Shown in pieces: positions 10,006 to 21,072 of a stretch of DNA of 64,000 nt. A program made the translations under genes and the position numbers. How positions within the stretch are numbered: position 1 is the stretch's first letter; every line of letters starts with the position of its first letter. The notes under the pieces are model-generated. The model did no database searches. It was not told the DNA's origin and saw only the letters and a program-made list of their open reading frames with translations. Source of the DNA: Bos javanicus (Eukaryota; Chordata; Mammalia; Artiodactyla; Bovidae); the NCBI RefSeq assembly GCF_032452875.1, contig NC_083870.1, positions 7,378,001 through 7,442,000 on the forward strand, written 5' to 3'.

Positions 10006-13000
10006 ATCAATTCATAACATTTCACTTCCTAGAAAACCTTAAGAAACAGACATTTCAAATGACATGCAGTCCTACGTACAGTTTTTAGGACGAGGCCTTT
10101 GGTGTTCTAGAAAGCAAGTCTGCCTTTTTGCTCTGTTGATCCTGAAATGCAGCTACTCTCCCTGAGTTTCCACAGAGGTCAGAAGTGCCCCAGCCCCACC
10201 CTCATGCTTTAAGGCAGATTCCCAGATGGTGACAGTAATTACCACGTTACAAAGTAAACCGGGGTCAGCCACCTCCCTGCACAGACCTGGCATTCCCCTT
10301 GGGAGATGTGGAAGCCTGCCACTACTCAGCGTGCAAAGCAAATGCCAGCTCTGTAGATAAAACAGGTGTCCCCCCCATCACGATCATATCAACAAATTCA
10401 GGACGTTTGTACCAACTGTTCTTGTCCTCTAGTACTGGAAATCCTCCAGGAGGAGAAAGAAATTCATCTTCCCACCATTCCAAGAGCCTGTCTTTTCCCC
10501 TTGCAATATAGGAAAGACAAAAGCCTTTGCAGAGAGAGACTCAGCATGAATACCATCCTTGAGGAGCTTACAGCCCAATGTGACCCAGGCAGCCCTGCCA
10601 ATAGCCAGCAGCCATCCCCACTGAGGCCAGAAAAACTAAGAGACGTGACGCCTGTCTTCTAAAAACCAAGAGCACACCAGAAGACAGACAATGTGCAAAA
10701 TAAGGTCACTGCTGTGAAGAGGTTCTGTCTACAAAACACAGCAGAAGCACAGAGGGACAAACACCGAAGTGGACCGGGTTCAGGTCAGAGGTCTCCACAG
10801 AAGAAACGGAATTTGAGGAGCCGCCGTCAGATGTAGACTGAGGAGGGTCTGCTCCTGACAGGAGCACCGGCGCACACAGAGACGGAGGGAAGTCGGCATG
10901 GCCCGCGCACTCGCTCAATGCCACAGGTCCTCCAGCCCCAGAATCCACTGCAAACTTCCGTCGGGTTTGCAGGGCAGCTTCCTGGGTGGTGGATGGGAGA
11001 GGGCAAGAGGAGGGACCACAGAGATGAGGAGGACCAGAACCAGGGCAACGGAAGTGCGGACAGGCTGAGAGGAGGCTGAGAGGCAGGAGAGAGAGACCTG
11101 GGAAATGACTCAGATGTGGCCATTAGGGTGGAGCTGAACCAGGATGATTTCCACGGTTCCTTTCACCTTCCTTCAACCTCTTACCGACTCTATCTCCACT
11201 TTTTACCCACTCTCTCCCTCTCACACCCCTAGTTTTGCTTTGAGATATGTTATCCATTATACCTATGCTTGCTATGACTCACTCCTCAGATCTGTGTAAT
11301 TTAGCATAAATTCTGACTTGATGGCTGTCATCTGTGTCTCTTCCCACTCAACTGAATTCCAAAGGTGTCCTTTTGAACTGAATTTATTTTCCCTCCCCTT
11401 TAGAATAGATAAAATTTTGTGGAAATATCTTCTTTTCCTTTCCTCCTCCCTGCCCATCAAGTTCATTTCCCATCAAGTTCACGGGACAGGAACTAGATCT
11501 GATTCTATGTTCTACTTCACGCCAAGCATGTTCTTGGCACTCGATGAATGCTGATTACTTTGACCACAAAAAGAATAACAACCTACAAATACCCTGGCTT
11601 CCTGCAATTGAAAGGAATTAACCGTACTGCAATTAAGAGAAAGCTGGAGAAAATATTTAGTTAGCAACTTCTCAAAGCAGACAATAAGACTGCGGCAATA
11701 AATACCACTCCCAACATATTTCTTTGGTAGTGTTTTATGTAACAGTCCAATAAAATGCTAAAGACCACCCAATGCCACAGCAGAATGTTAACAACATGAG
11801 TCACTCAATAGCTAAAATTGAAGAGATTAATCTATCACATAAGAGACAGAACAATAAACGTCAGTAATTTATACTGATGTCAGATTATAAAAAGAGATTG
11901 TTTTAAAATTCAGTTTATATAAAATATCACACTGTTAGAATAAAATAGGAAGACAGTATGACCCCATTTGCAGACATTTAGAGAAAACTATAAATCGTCT
12001 CTAGGTTCAGGCACAATGGTAACCAAGAGGGATATGGAATCTGCTAGAACTGGTTCTATCAAGAATAGATAAGACAAGTAAGGGATAACTGCAGGCCAAA
12101 TGTCTGGTGCTACAAGGTCTATTGTGGCAAGCTAGGAAGTGTGACCAAATATAGGGCATCTGGTAAAACAGTGGTTTGCTTTTTGCAGTTAGACTTTAAT
12201 TCAAAGTGTCTAAGCTTCAACATAAAGGACATAGGCAAACGAAGTAGACTAACATAAGAAGCCCACATCTGGAGACTATTTTAAGCAAATCACTGCCAGA
12301 GAACAAACTCAGATGGAACTGAAACAATGGACCCTGAAATCTCAGATAACCTGTGACATCGTGATATTTCATCAACCTCTATCCCGGGGTCTTGTTGACA
12401 TCAAGCTTTAAATTAGGTGCCAAGTCAACAGAGACCAAAAGGAAAAGACAAAAAAAAAAAAAAGTCTACAACTCAGAGAGATCAGCTAGTGCAAACAAGG
12501 AGAACCAGGGCACGTTCAGATAAAGCTGGGAATCTTAACAAGAAGAGAGCCCTGGTTTCAGAAAGCAGCTCTTCCCCCCATCCTGGCACCCCGAGCACTG
12601 TAACCGAAGGGTCCAGAACCCAGGAGAGACCACTCACAACCCATAGGGCTGACAGAATCGGCATCCATCCACGCTCATCTCTTAGCGTGAGGTTCCCATG
12701 GGTTTCCTTGTTTGGGCATGCACTTTCTCCAATGTGACTTGCACTTTCTCCAATATACTTCACTCTCCCAGAAAGTTTGTGTATGCCATCAGTCTGCTCA
12801 AAAGAGCAGGGTGTTTGCTGTAGCACACTCAGGACTTGACTTTGACTCAGGTGTCCTGCAACATTCTCCCTCCCAGGATACATTTAAACCTCTCACAGTC
12901 TTCCACCGTGATCAGCAAGTTTCCACCCACCTTTCCATGCACACCCTGGGGTCAATGTGTCTGGGACACACACTCATGCCACTGCCGCCAAATTTGATTT

Positions 13001-13015
13001 CTCAATAGCCCCAAA
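10006..13015. other. About 3 kb without recognised genes or repeats
   Basis: The largest unassigned stretch. I see a short A tract at about 12450-12465, and two tandem copies of a 20-bp unit beginning gcactttctcc at 12720-12760. A diverged L2-like 3' end may lie near 11500-11560 ('gccaagcatgttcttggcac'). Frames here overlap on both strands without domains. It may contain unrecognised old repeats or intron/intergenic unique DNA. Confidence 0.4.
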
Positions 13016-13019
13016 GGAT

Positions 13020-13095
13020 TACACTGCACAGCTTACAGTTTTCAAAACATTTTCACACATTATCTCATTTGATCCCAGTAATAATCCTACAATAC
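13020..13095 (-). repeat. MIR SINE, left part of a copy split by BovB
   Basis: Reverse-strand MIR: 'ttcacacattatctcatttg', 'atcccagtaataatcctacaa'. The remainder of the same MIR is found at 14157-14275 after the BovB insertion. Confidence 0.7.
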
Positions 13096-14145
13096 TGTGT
13101 GGATCATAATAAACTGTGGAAAATTCTGAAAGAGATGGGAATACCAGACCACATGATCTGCCTCTTGAGAAACCTATATGCAGGTCAGGAAGCAACAGTT
13201 AGAACTGGACATGGAACAACAGACTGGTTCCAAATAGGAAAAGGAGTACGTCAAGGCTGTATATTGTCACCCTGCTTATTTAACTTCTATGCAGTGTACA
13301 TCATGAGAAACACTGGGCTGGAAGAAGCACAAGCTGGAATCAAGATTGGTGGGAGAAATATCAATAACCTCAGATATGCAGATGATGCCACCCTTATGGC
13401 AGAAAGTGAAGAGGAACTCAAAAGCCTCTTGATGAAAGTGAAAGTGGAGAGTGAAAAAGTTGGCTTAAAGCTCAACATTCAGAAAACTAAGATCATGGCA
13501 TCTGGTCCCATCACTTCATGGCAAATAGATGGGGAAACAGTGGAAACAGTGTCAGACTTTATTTTGGGGGGCTCCAAAATCACTGCAGATGGTGACTGCA
13601 GCCATGAAATTAAAAGACGCTTACTCCTTGGAAGGAAAGTTATGACCAACCTAGATAGCATATTCAAAAGCAGAGACGTTACTTTGCCAACAAAGGTTCG
13701 TCTAGTCAAGGCTATGGTTTTTCCTGTGGTCATGTATGGATGTGAGAGTTGGACTGTGAAGAAGGCTGAGTGCCAAAGAATTGATGCTTTTGAACTGTGG
13801 TGTTGGAGAAGACTCTTGAGAGTCCCTTGGACTGCAAGGAGATCCAACCAGTCCATTCTAAAGGAGATCAGCCCTGGGATTTCTTTGGAAGGAATGATGC
13901 TAAAGCTGAAACTCCAGTACTTTGGCCACCTCATGCGAAGAGTTGACTCACTGGAAAAGACCCTGATGCTGGGAGGGATTGGGGGCAGGAGGAGAAGGGG
14001 ACGACAGAGGATGAGATGGCTGGATGGCATCACTGACTTGATGGACGTGAGTCTGAGTGAACTCCGGGAGTTGGTGATGGACAGGGAGTCCTGGTGTGCT
14101 GCGATTCACGGGGTCGCAAAGAGTCGGACTCGACTGAGCGACTGA
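13069..14145 (+). pseudogene. BovB reverse transcriptase, C-terminal part, open frame
   Basis: An uninterrupted 358-codon frame. The first nine or so codons come from the MIR flank; the rest is BovB polyprotein from the VDHNKLWKIL region to its native stop. Visible are the RQGCILSP reverse-transcriptase block (about residues 61-69), the catalytic YADD box (residues 103-106, bases 13375-13386), the MYGCESW segment (about residues 224-230) and a basic RRRRGRQRMRW segment near the C-terminus. The apurinic-type endonuclease and the N-terminal half of the reverse transcriptase are missing, so it cannot make a complete enzyme. The start codon is incidental. Confidence 0.85.
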
Positions 14146-14156
14146 ACTGAACTGAA
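13096..14156 (+). mobile_element. BovB (RTE) LINE, 5' truncated
   Basis: Sense-strand BovB beginning inside the reverse-transcriptase domain ('tgtgtggatcataataaact') and ending with the characteristic 3' terminus, 'gagcgactgaactgaactgaa'-type repeats. It interrupts a MIR. No clear target-site duplication is visible. BovB is an RTE-class non-LTR retrotransposon of ruminants and squamates and mobilises Bov-A/Bov-tA SINEs. Little divergence from other young copies in this window. Confidence 0.95.
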
Positions 14157-14275
14157 CAAGCAGACAGCACCGCTCTTCTGTGTCTCAGGTGAGAAGACTG
14201 AGGATTGGAGAGATGTGAATAGCTGCCCAAAGTTTTACAGCAATACAAGAATTAAAAGAGATTCTAACTCCCTTC
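14157..14275 (-). repeat. MIR SINE, right part of a copy split by BovB
   Basis: Continues the MIR antisense order: 'caggtgagaagactgaggat', 'gatgtgaatagctgcccaaa', 'acagcaatacaagaattaaa' (compare 'agatgaggaaactgaggc' and 'cttgcccaaggtcacacagc'). Confidence 0.65.
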
Positions 14276-14559
14276 CTGGTGTTTTGTCTGCCCTTATCTT
14301 AATTACAATCAAAAAAAGATGCCACTGGGTAATACCAGAGCCCACAGGATAGCCCAAGAGGCCCATAAAAACCACTGTTCTGCTGAGCTTGGAAAGCAAC
14401 TAAATCAAATCACCTCTGAGAACTTCCCAGACTCCCAGGGAAATGTCCTCACAAGGACATTGATTAAACAGGTTGACCTCAAGTAAAATCTAAATTAGAA
14501 GCCTCCTTCCATGGAAAATCACAGATTTACTTGTTTCTGGCAGGTGATATAATGAAGAC

Positions 14560-14745
14560 CATAATAAATCCTACTGTGCTCCTTTTTAAGCCCTGCTGTG
14601 CCCTGTCACTTGTCAGAGAATCAGCAACATTTTAAGAAAGTTATTTGCTTATAGATCTGCTTCCTCATTGCATTGAGAGCCCCCAAAGACCTCTCCAATC
14701 CCCACATCTAGCATACTGCAAGCATCAAACATTCAACCAAATACA
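14560..14745 (+). repeat. L2 LINE 3' fragment (probable)
   Basis: 'gccctgctgtgccctgtcac', 'cttcctcattgcattgagag', 'ccccacatctagcatactgc', 'aagcatcaaacattcaacca' resemble the L2 3' end. Diverged. Confidence 0.4.
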
Positions 14746-15364
14746 AAATACACGTAAGTCCTGGTGGGCCATGCTTCCCAATGTACTCACTGAGCCCCAC
14801 CACAGAGACTGAAGGGGAAACTCCTCTGGGTGCAGAAAAACGGTAAAAAAATTTGGGAAGCATGGCTTCACTCGTGACTAACTCTTTTTTCCAAATCCAT
14901 TTCAATTTTCTATTTTCTAAAGTTTTTATCTGTTAGGCTCGGGGTGGGTCCTGAGACCCAACGTTTTTTTTTTTTAATTCCTTAAGTGATTCTAATGATC
15001 AGTAAACCATTCATCCAACAAATGTTATGGCACCCCGGGCACTGCATAAGGTGCTGGGTTTACACCAATAAAATCAATGTGGTACCACCCTTGTTAAGTT
15101 GACCTCAGAGCCTGGTTTGAAGATCCTAGGCTAGATGATCTCTCATACCCAACAAAAAAGAAGCCTCTAGAAAGACCTCTTTCCTGCCTTGGACAATGCC
15201 ATACCCTGATGCAAACCATGGAGAGACAGCCTAATGGTCTATTCTTCCTATTCTTGTAAAGAACAGAGCTTCCAGCAAGTGCCAGAAGTCACATGCATCT
15301 TGCTTGAGAAATACTCATCAGGGACAGCTTCAGATGACGTAGCATTTGAGCTGAGCCTATTAGC
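14746..15364. other. Mostly unrecognised; one old repeat-like segment
   Basis: Segment 15001-15085 ('catccaacaaatgttatggc', 'cgggcactgcataaggtgct') resembles the widespread old mammalian motif 'attcaacaaatatttattga...aggcactgtgctaggtgctg' (MIR/LINE class). The rest shows nothing recognisable apart from a T tract at 14964-14977. Confidence 0.4.
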
Positions 15365-15365
15365 G

Positions 15366-15440
15366 AATCCCATGGACAGAGGAGCCTAGCGGGCTACAGT
15401 CCATGGGGTTGCAAAGACGGACATGACTAAGCGGCTAACT
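15366..15440 (+). mobile_element. Bov-A SINE fragment
   Basis: Short stretch with 'cccatggacagaggagccta', 'gggctacagtccatggggtt' and 'gacatgactaagcggctaac', the 3' part of Bov-A. Both ends truncated. Confidence 0.8.
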
Positions 15441-15590
15441 CACTCATTAGGATAACCAGATACACAGAAGTGGAAAGAGAAGACAGTCCAGGCAGGGAAC
15501 ATGAGACATGGCACAGAGGTAGGAAGGCATACGGCATATCTGCGGCAGTAACAGGACTGGCTGAGCAGAGTACAGAGTACACACTGTGGA

Positions 15591-15636
15591 CTGCTGCTGC
15601 TGCTGCTAAGTCGCTTCAGTCGTGTCTGACTCCGCT
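15591..15636 (-). mobile_element. BOV-A2 SINE 3' end fragment
   Basis: (CTG)n followed by 'taagtcgcttcagtcgtgtc': the reverse complement of the BOV-A2 3' end with its AGC tail. Only about 45 bp. Confidence 0.8.
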
Positions 15637-15935
15637 AGTGAGCAATAATGGCTAATCATTTTAAAAAAAATGAAATCAGGTGGCAAACAGCACAGCTTAT
15701 TCAACTAGGGGGAGAAGATCTAGAGAAAACAGTTATACAATAACTCAAGGCATGTGTGACCATGGGCCAAATGAGGAGACAGAATCTGAGGAAAGAGCAC
15801 AGAGAGCTAGAATGGTCAAATTACCGGTGAAACTGAGCCTGAAGGAAGTACACATACATGAAAAACACAACACAGAGAAATGCTTAGATTAAGACCCAAA
15901 ACTTCACCTTGGCGTGAGATGACCAGAACATGCAT

Positions 15936-16200
15936 TCAGGGCTCCCCTGGTGGCTCAGCAGTAAAGCACCCGCCTCCCAGTGCAGGAGACGTGGGTTGGA
16001 TCCCTCATCTGGGACGATCCCACATGCTGCGGAGCAACCCAGCCCGTGCACCCTAGAGCCCATGCTCCACGACAAGAGAAGCCACGGCAAAGAGGAGCCC
16101 GCACGCTGTAACCAGAGTGGCTCTCGCTTGGCACAATGAGAGAAAAAGGCCACTCAGAAACGAAGGCCCAGCACAGACAAAAACACGTAAATAAAAATTT
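15936..16200 (+). mobile_element. CHR-2 type tRNA SINE (cetartiodactyl)
   Basis: tRNA-like head 'gctcccctggtggctcagca' with a B-box-like 'gggttggatcc', followed by the CHR body: 'gatcccacatgctgcggagc', 'gcccatgctccacgacaaga', 'gaagccacggcaaagagg', and the tail 'aaggcccagcacagacaaaa' then A-rich. Distinct from Bov-tA because it lacks the Bov-A part. Confidence 0.85.
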
Positions 16201-16479
16201 AAAAAGGATATCCATAAAAATCAGTACATTTAGCACCTCCACAACCTCATGAATCCCTGTGTGCAGAGTAAAGGGTAAAGTTAAGCCAGGGGTTATCAGG
16301 GCCAAAGAAGAACCTCCTAAGACTGGGAAAGAGAACCACTGACTTCATCAGCACCCACCCTTAGATGACTAGACAGCCACCCACCAAATAACCAGGTGAC
16401 AGGGAAACCCCAGGCTGGCATCACAGACTGGCAGCTGATCCCCAGTACTTCAGCAAGTATTCAGTTTAAAATGATTTCT

Positions 16480-17219
16480 TCAAATAATAAAGAGAAGCAT
16501 GAGTTGAATGTGGAGTAAGTTTTTCCCTGTTTGTACAATTTATACACTATTAGTTAAATGACCTTATAAACAGAAGATACGCAAATATCTATATTGTAAA
16601 GAAGGAGAAAAAGAATTTTTAAAATGGTGAAAAATTAGGAAAACCTGCAATGCATCTTTTAAAGGAAGATTACAAATAAGAAGCTACAAATAAACTTTGC
16701 TTTGGAAGACAAATATTTTTGAGGATTTTCATTCAGTGATATTGTATAATGAGGAAGAAAATTATCAGTATTTAGAAGAACACTGAATATTTCATTCTGG
16801 TATGATAAACATTTTGTAAATATGTACAAGAAATGAATACTTCATGATTAGAATGAAACCATATGAGAATAGATCACCGAATGAACTGAAATAACAATTC
16901 AACTAAATGAATATATTCCCAAAGACAGACAATGAAAAATAATACAGACTACAAAAAATTCCCAAGGGCATAGAGAAATGAGGTGCAGAATAAAGGCAGT
17001 ATTTTCATGGTGGAGGGATATTTACTTACTAATAAATAGTGTTGGGACAACCAGAATGCACTTAGAAAAATATAAAATTAGATTTGTATTTCATTCTATA
17101 TACTAGGATAAATACCAAATGAAATAGAGATCTGAAGTAAATTAAAAAAATAAAACCACCCAATGAAGTACTGAAAGAAAACATGGGTAAATTTCTTCAC
17201 ATTCCTCAAGAAAAATCTT
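16480..17219 (+). mobile_element. Old L1 (L1M) ORF2 region, left of BovB
   Basis: L1 ORF2 sense order: 'aataaatagtgttgggacaa', 'aaatataaaattagatttgt', 'ggataaataccaaatgaaat', 'gaaagaaaacatgggtaaat'. It continues beyond the BovB insertion at 19386 onwards. The last 121 bases (17099-17219) are the left copy of the BovB target duplication. Frame destroyed. Confidence 0.75.
17099..17219. repeat. Left copy of 121-bp target-site duplication
   Basis: Matches 19386-19506 over 121 bp without gaps, with 6 differences by my count. Both copies are the same L1 segment that L1 normally has only once, and they bracket a BovB element exactly. Unusually long for a LINE insertion. Confidence 0.9.
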
Positions 17220-19385
17220 CAGTTCAGTTCAGCCACTCATTCGTGTCCGACTCTTTGCGACCCCATGAATCACAGCACGCCAGGCCTCCCTGTCCATCAC
17301 CAACTCCCGGAGTTCACTCAAACTCACGTCCATCAAGTCGGTGATGCCATCCAGCCATCTCATCCTCTGTCGTCTCCTTCTCCTCCTGCCCCCAATCCCT
17401 CTCAGCATCAGAGTCTTTTCCAATGAGCCAACTCTTCGCATGAGGTGGCCAAAGTACTGGAGTTTCAGCTTTAGCATCATTCCTTCCAAAGAAATCCCAG
17501 GGCTAATCTCCTTTAGAAGAACTGGTTGGATCTCCTTGCAGTCCAAGGGACTCTCAAGAGTCTTCTCCAACACCACACTTCAAAAGCATCAATTCTTCGG
17601 TGCTCAGCTTTCTTCACAGTCCAACTCTCACATCCATACATGACCACTGGAAAAACCATAGCCTTGACTAGACGGACCTTTGTTGGCAAAGTAATGTCTT
17701 TGCTTTTGAATATGCTATCTAGGTTGGTCATAACTTTCCTTCCAAGGAGTAAACGTCTTTTAATTTCATGGCTGCAATCACCATCTGCAGTGATTTTGGA
17801 GCCCCCAAAAATAAAGTCTGACACTGTTTCCACTGTTTGCCCATCTATTTGCCATGAAGTGATGGGACCAGATGCCATGATCTTAGTTTTCTGAATGTTG
17901 AGCTTTAAGCCAACTTTTTCACTCTCCACTTTCACTTTCATCAAGAGGCTTTTGAGTTCCTCTTCACTTTCTGCCATAAGGGTGGTGTCATCTGCATATC
18001 TGAGGTTATTGATATTTCTCCCGGCAATCTTGATTCCAGCTTGTGCTTCTTCCAGTCCAGCGTTTCTCATGATGTACACTGCATAGAAGTTAAATAAGCA
18101 GGGTGACAATATACAGCCTTGACGTATTCCTTTTCCTATTTGGAACCAGTCTGTTGTTCCATGTCCAGTTCTAACTGTTGATTCCTGACCTGCATATAGG
18201 TTTCTCAAGAGGCAGATCATGTGGTCTGGTATTCCCATCTCTTTCAGAATTTTCCACAGTTTATTGTGATCCACACATTCAAAGGCTTTGGCATAGTCAA
18301 TAAAGCAGAAATAGATGTTTTTCTGGAACTCTCTTGCTTTTTTCCATGATCCAGCAGATGCTGGCAATTTGATCTCTGGTTCCTCTGCCTTTTCTATATC
18401 CAGCTTGAACATCAGGAAGTTCACGGTTGACGTATTGCTGAAGCCTGGCTTGGAGAATTTTGAGCCTTACTTTACTAGCATGTGAGCTGAGTGCAATTGT
18501 GCAGTAGTATGAGCATTCTTTGGCATTGGCTTTGGGAATGGAATGAAAACTGACCTTTTCCAGTCCTGTGGCCACTGCTGAGTTTTCCAAATTTGTTGGC
18601 ACATTGAGTGCTGCACTTTCACAGCATCATCTTTCAAAATTTGAAATAGCTCCACTGGAATTCATCACCTCCACTAGCTTTGTTCATAGTGATGCTTCCT
18701 AAGGCCCACTTGACTTCACATTCCAGGATGTCTGGCTCTAGGTGAGTGATCACACCATCGTGATTATCTGGGTTGTGAATATCTTTTTTGTATAGTTCTT
18801 CTGTGTATTCTTGCCACCTCTTCTTAATATCTTCTGCTTCTGTTAGGTCCATACCATTTCTGTCCTTTATCGAGCCCATCTTTGCATGAAATGTTTCCTT
18901 GGTATCTCTAATTTTCTTGAAGAGAACTCTAGTCTTTCCCATTCTGTTGTTTTCCTCTATTTCTCTGCATTGATTGCTGAGGAAGGCTTTCTTATCTCTC
19001 CTTGCTATTCTTTGGAACTCTGCATTCAGATGCTTATATCTTTTCTTTTCTCCTTTGCTTTTCGCTTCTCTTCTTTTCACAGCTATTTGTAAGGCCTCCC
19101 CAGACAGCCATTTTGCTTTTATGAATTTCTTTTCCATGGGGATGATCTTGATCCCTGTCTCCTGTACAATGCCACGAACCTCCATCCATAGTTCATCAGG
19201 CACTCTATCTATCAGATCTAGTCCCTTAAATTTATTTCTCACTTCCACTGTATAATCGTAAGGGATTTGGTTTAGGTCATACCTGAATGGTCTAGTGGTT
19301 TTCCCTACTTTCTTCAATTTAAGTCTGAATTTGGCAATAAGGAGTTCATGATCTGAGCCACAGTCAGCTCCTGGTCTTGTTTCTG
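17220..19385 (-). mobile_element. BovB (RTE) LINE, 2.2 kb, 5' truncated
   Basis: Reverse-complement BovB. The 3' terminus with its CAGTT/AGTTC repeats is at 17220-17233, the 5' truncation at about 19385 lies at the end of the endonuclease domain (encoded residues ...DHELLIAKFRLKLKKVGKT). Contains the whole reverse-transcriptase region including YADD at 17987-17998 (minus strand). Inserted into an L1 and flanked by a 121-bp direct repeat. Close in sequence to the other young-type BovB copies here. Confidence 0.97.
17229..19317 (-). pseudogene. BovB polyprotein remnant with frameshifts
   Basis: Read 5' to 3' on the minus strand, the open pieces are 19317-18634, 18655-18467, 18602-18297, 18424-17513 and 17576-17229. 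The changes of frame show several small indels: one close to 18660, one near 18530-18560, one near 18330-18350 and one near 17515. Domains present in order: linker after the endonuclease, finger/palm of the reverse transcriptase with VDHNKLWKIL, RQGCILSP, YADD, then the C-terminal MYGCESW and basic segments. The endonuclease is missing. Non-functional. Confidence 0.85.
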
Positions 19386-19640
19386 TATACTAGGATAAAT
19401 ACCAAATAAAAGAGAGATCTGAAGTAAATTAAAAAAATAAAACCATCCAATGAAGTACTAAAAGAAAACATGGGTAAATTCCTTCACATTCCTCAAGGAA
19501 AATCTTACTCTGCTTCAAAATCCAGAAGCATTAAAATAGAAGACTGATAAATTTAACTAAGGCATATAAACTATATAATAAGCTATATAAAAGCATAGCA
19601 AAAATAAAAACTACCATAAACAAACTATTGCTCATTTTTT
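19386..19640 (+). mobile_element. Old L1 ORF2 region, right of BovB
   Basis: Starts with the right copy of the 121-bp target duplication (19386-19506) and continues the L1 sense order: 'aaatccagaagcattaaaat', 'agaagactgataaatttaac', 'aaactaccataaacaaacta'. Confidence 0.7.
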
Positions 19641-19985
19641 TCCACATGATAATGTTGTTGCAGTTTATCCTTATTCTTGGGACATGTATCTTAAGTATTT
19701 AGTGACAAAGTGTCCATTTCTACAACTTACTTTCAAACGAAACAACAAAACTGTGTATGTAAAGATATAAAAAATGGCAAAATTATTAAAAACTGATGAA
19801 CTTAGGTATAGAGTATAGTACTATTATACTATACTGTATTATATATTGTACTATATATTATATATAATTATACATTATAATTATATACATTATACTATAC
19901 TATATTATAAATAGTAGCATATACAGAGTATAATACTGTACATTCTTTCAACTTTTTAAAAATTTTTCAAACATAAAAAGTTGTA
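19641..19985 (+). mobile_element. Old L1 3' UTR end with AT-rich expansion
   Basis: 'gggacatgtatcttaagtat', 'acttactttcaaacgaaaca' and a terminal 'caactttttaaaaatttttc' with 'aaacataaaaag' follow an L1M 3' terminus. Between them lies an AT-rich, self-complementary run (19805-19925) that replaces the usual short (TATG)n segment. Confidence 0.55.
19805..19925. repeat. AT-rich imperfect palindromic microsatellite
   Basis: Nearly pure A/T with repeated tatact/agtata and tatata words on both strands, so it can fold on itself. It lies in an L1 3' UTR and probably arose by expansion of the L1 tail microsatellite. Confidence 0.7.
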
Positions 19986-19999
19986 TGTGGTTAGGTAGG

Positions 20000-20845
20000 G
20001 CAGGGGAGAGCAATATAAAGTCAAATGACAAAGTAGAAAAAAATACTTGCAATGGATCACAAAGAGATCATATCTCTAATAGACAACGAGTTCCTAAGTG
20101 TTGAGAAGAAAGACCAAAACCCTGATAGAAACATGGTGAAAGATATGAATAGTTCATTGAGAAACAAATGCCAGTGACCCTTATACAAACAGAAAGATGC
20201 TCAACCTCACTCATAATAAAAAGAAATTCAAATTAAAACTATATAGTGATACTATTTCTCACTTATCAGATTAGCAGAAATCCAAGCTTGACTATATATT
20301 GTTCCATATATATATGGAAACAATTATTGCTGATGGGAATGTAAAATGGTACAAACTTTATGGAGAAAAGCCTGGCAAAACTCATCAACAATGCATATGC
20401 ATTTACTTTTTGAGTCAAATCCCACTTCAAGGAATTCACCCTTCTCCCCACCCCTTGCTCTGCTGTCAGAAAAAAAAAGTGGCCAAATTATTAAATTACT
20501 TATGCCTAAGGTTATACATTCTGACACCACAAAAATTATCCAAGTCAAATAAACAATGTTCATCAGGACAGAAACTACACAGCTGTAAAATGTGTACATT
20601 GGAATATTACTCAGCCATAAAAAGAGATGCCTTTGAGTCAGTTCCAGTGAGGTGGATGAACCTAGAGTCTGTTACACAGAGTGAAGTAAGTCAGAAAAAG
20701 AAAAATGAATATATTAATGCATGTATATGGAATCTATAAAAATGGTACTGATAAACCTACTTGCAGGACAGGAACAGAGAACAGATTTTTGGACCTGGTC
20801 AGGGAAGGAGAAGGCAGGACGAATTGACACATTAAAACATATACC
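20000..20845 (+). mobile_element. L1 3' end, artiodactyl type, left part
   Basis: ORF2 tail in sense order: 'aatacttgcaatggatcaca', 'ctgatgggaatgtaaaatgg', 'ggaatattactcagccataa', then 'tttgagtcagttccagtgag', 'gtggatgaacctagagtctg', 'agtgaagtaagtcagaaaaa', the last three typical of ruminant L1. Interrupted by a BOV-A2 at 20846-21072 and resumed after it. Confidence 0.8.
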
Positions 20846-21072
20846 TGCTGCTGCTGCTGCTAAGTCACTTCAGTCATGTCCGACTCTGTGCAACCCCATA
20901 GATGGCAGCCCACCAGGCTCCGCCACCCCTGGGATTCTCCAGGCAAGAACACTGGAGTGGGTTGCCATTTCCTTCTCCAGTGCATGAAAGTGAAAAGTGA
21001 AAGTGAAGTTGCTCAGTCATGCCCAACTCTTAGCGACCCCATGGACTGCGGCCCACCAGGCTCCTCCGTACC
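20846..21072 (-). mobile_element. BOV-A2 SINE, dimer
   Basis: Begins (in + orientation) with (CTG)n then 'taagtcacttcagtcatgtc', followed by both Bov-A monomers joined by 'gcatgaaagtgaaaagtgaaagtg'. The 5' end of the element is slightly truncated near 21072. Inserted into an L1 3' UTR. Confidence 0.93.

Noticed and set aside
12450..12466. A-rich tract as the tail of a processed pseudogene
   Set aside because: No upstream gene-like sequence or target duplication could be recognised.
17513..18424. Retroviral pol-like frame with YADD
   Set aside because: The surrounding residues (VDHNKLWKIL, RQGCILSP, MYGCESW) and the 3' terminus are those of the BovB RTE-class LINE and not of a retrovirus.
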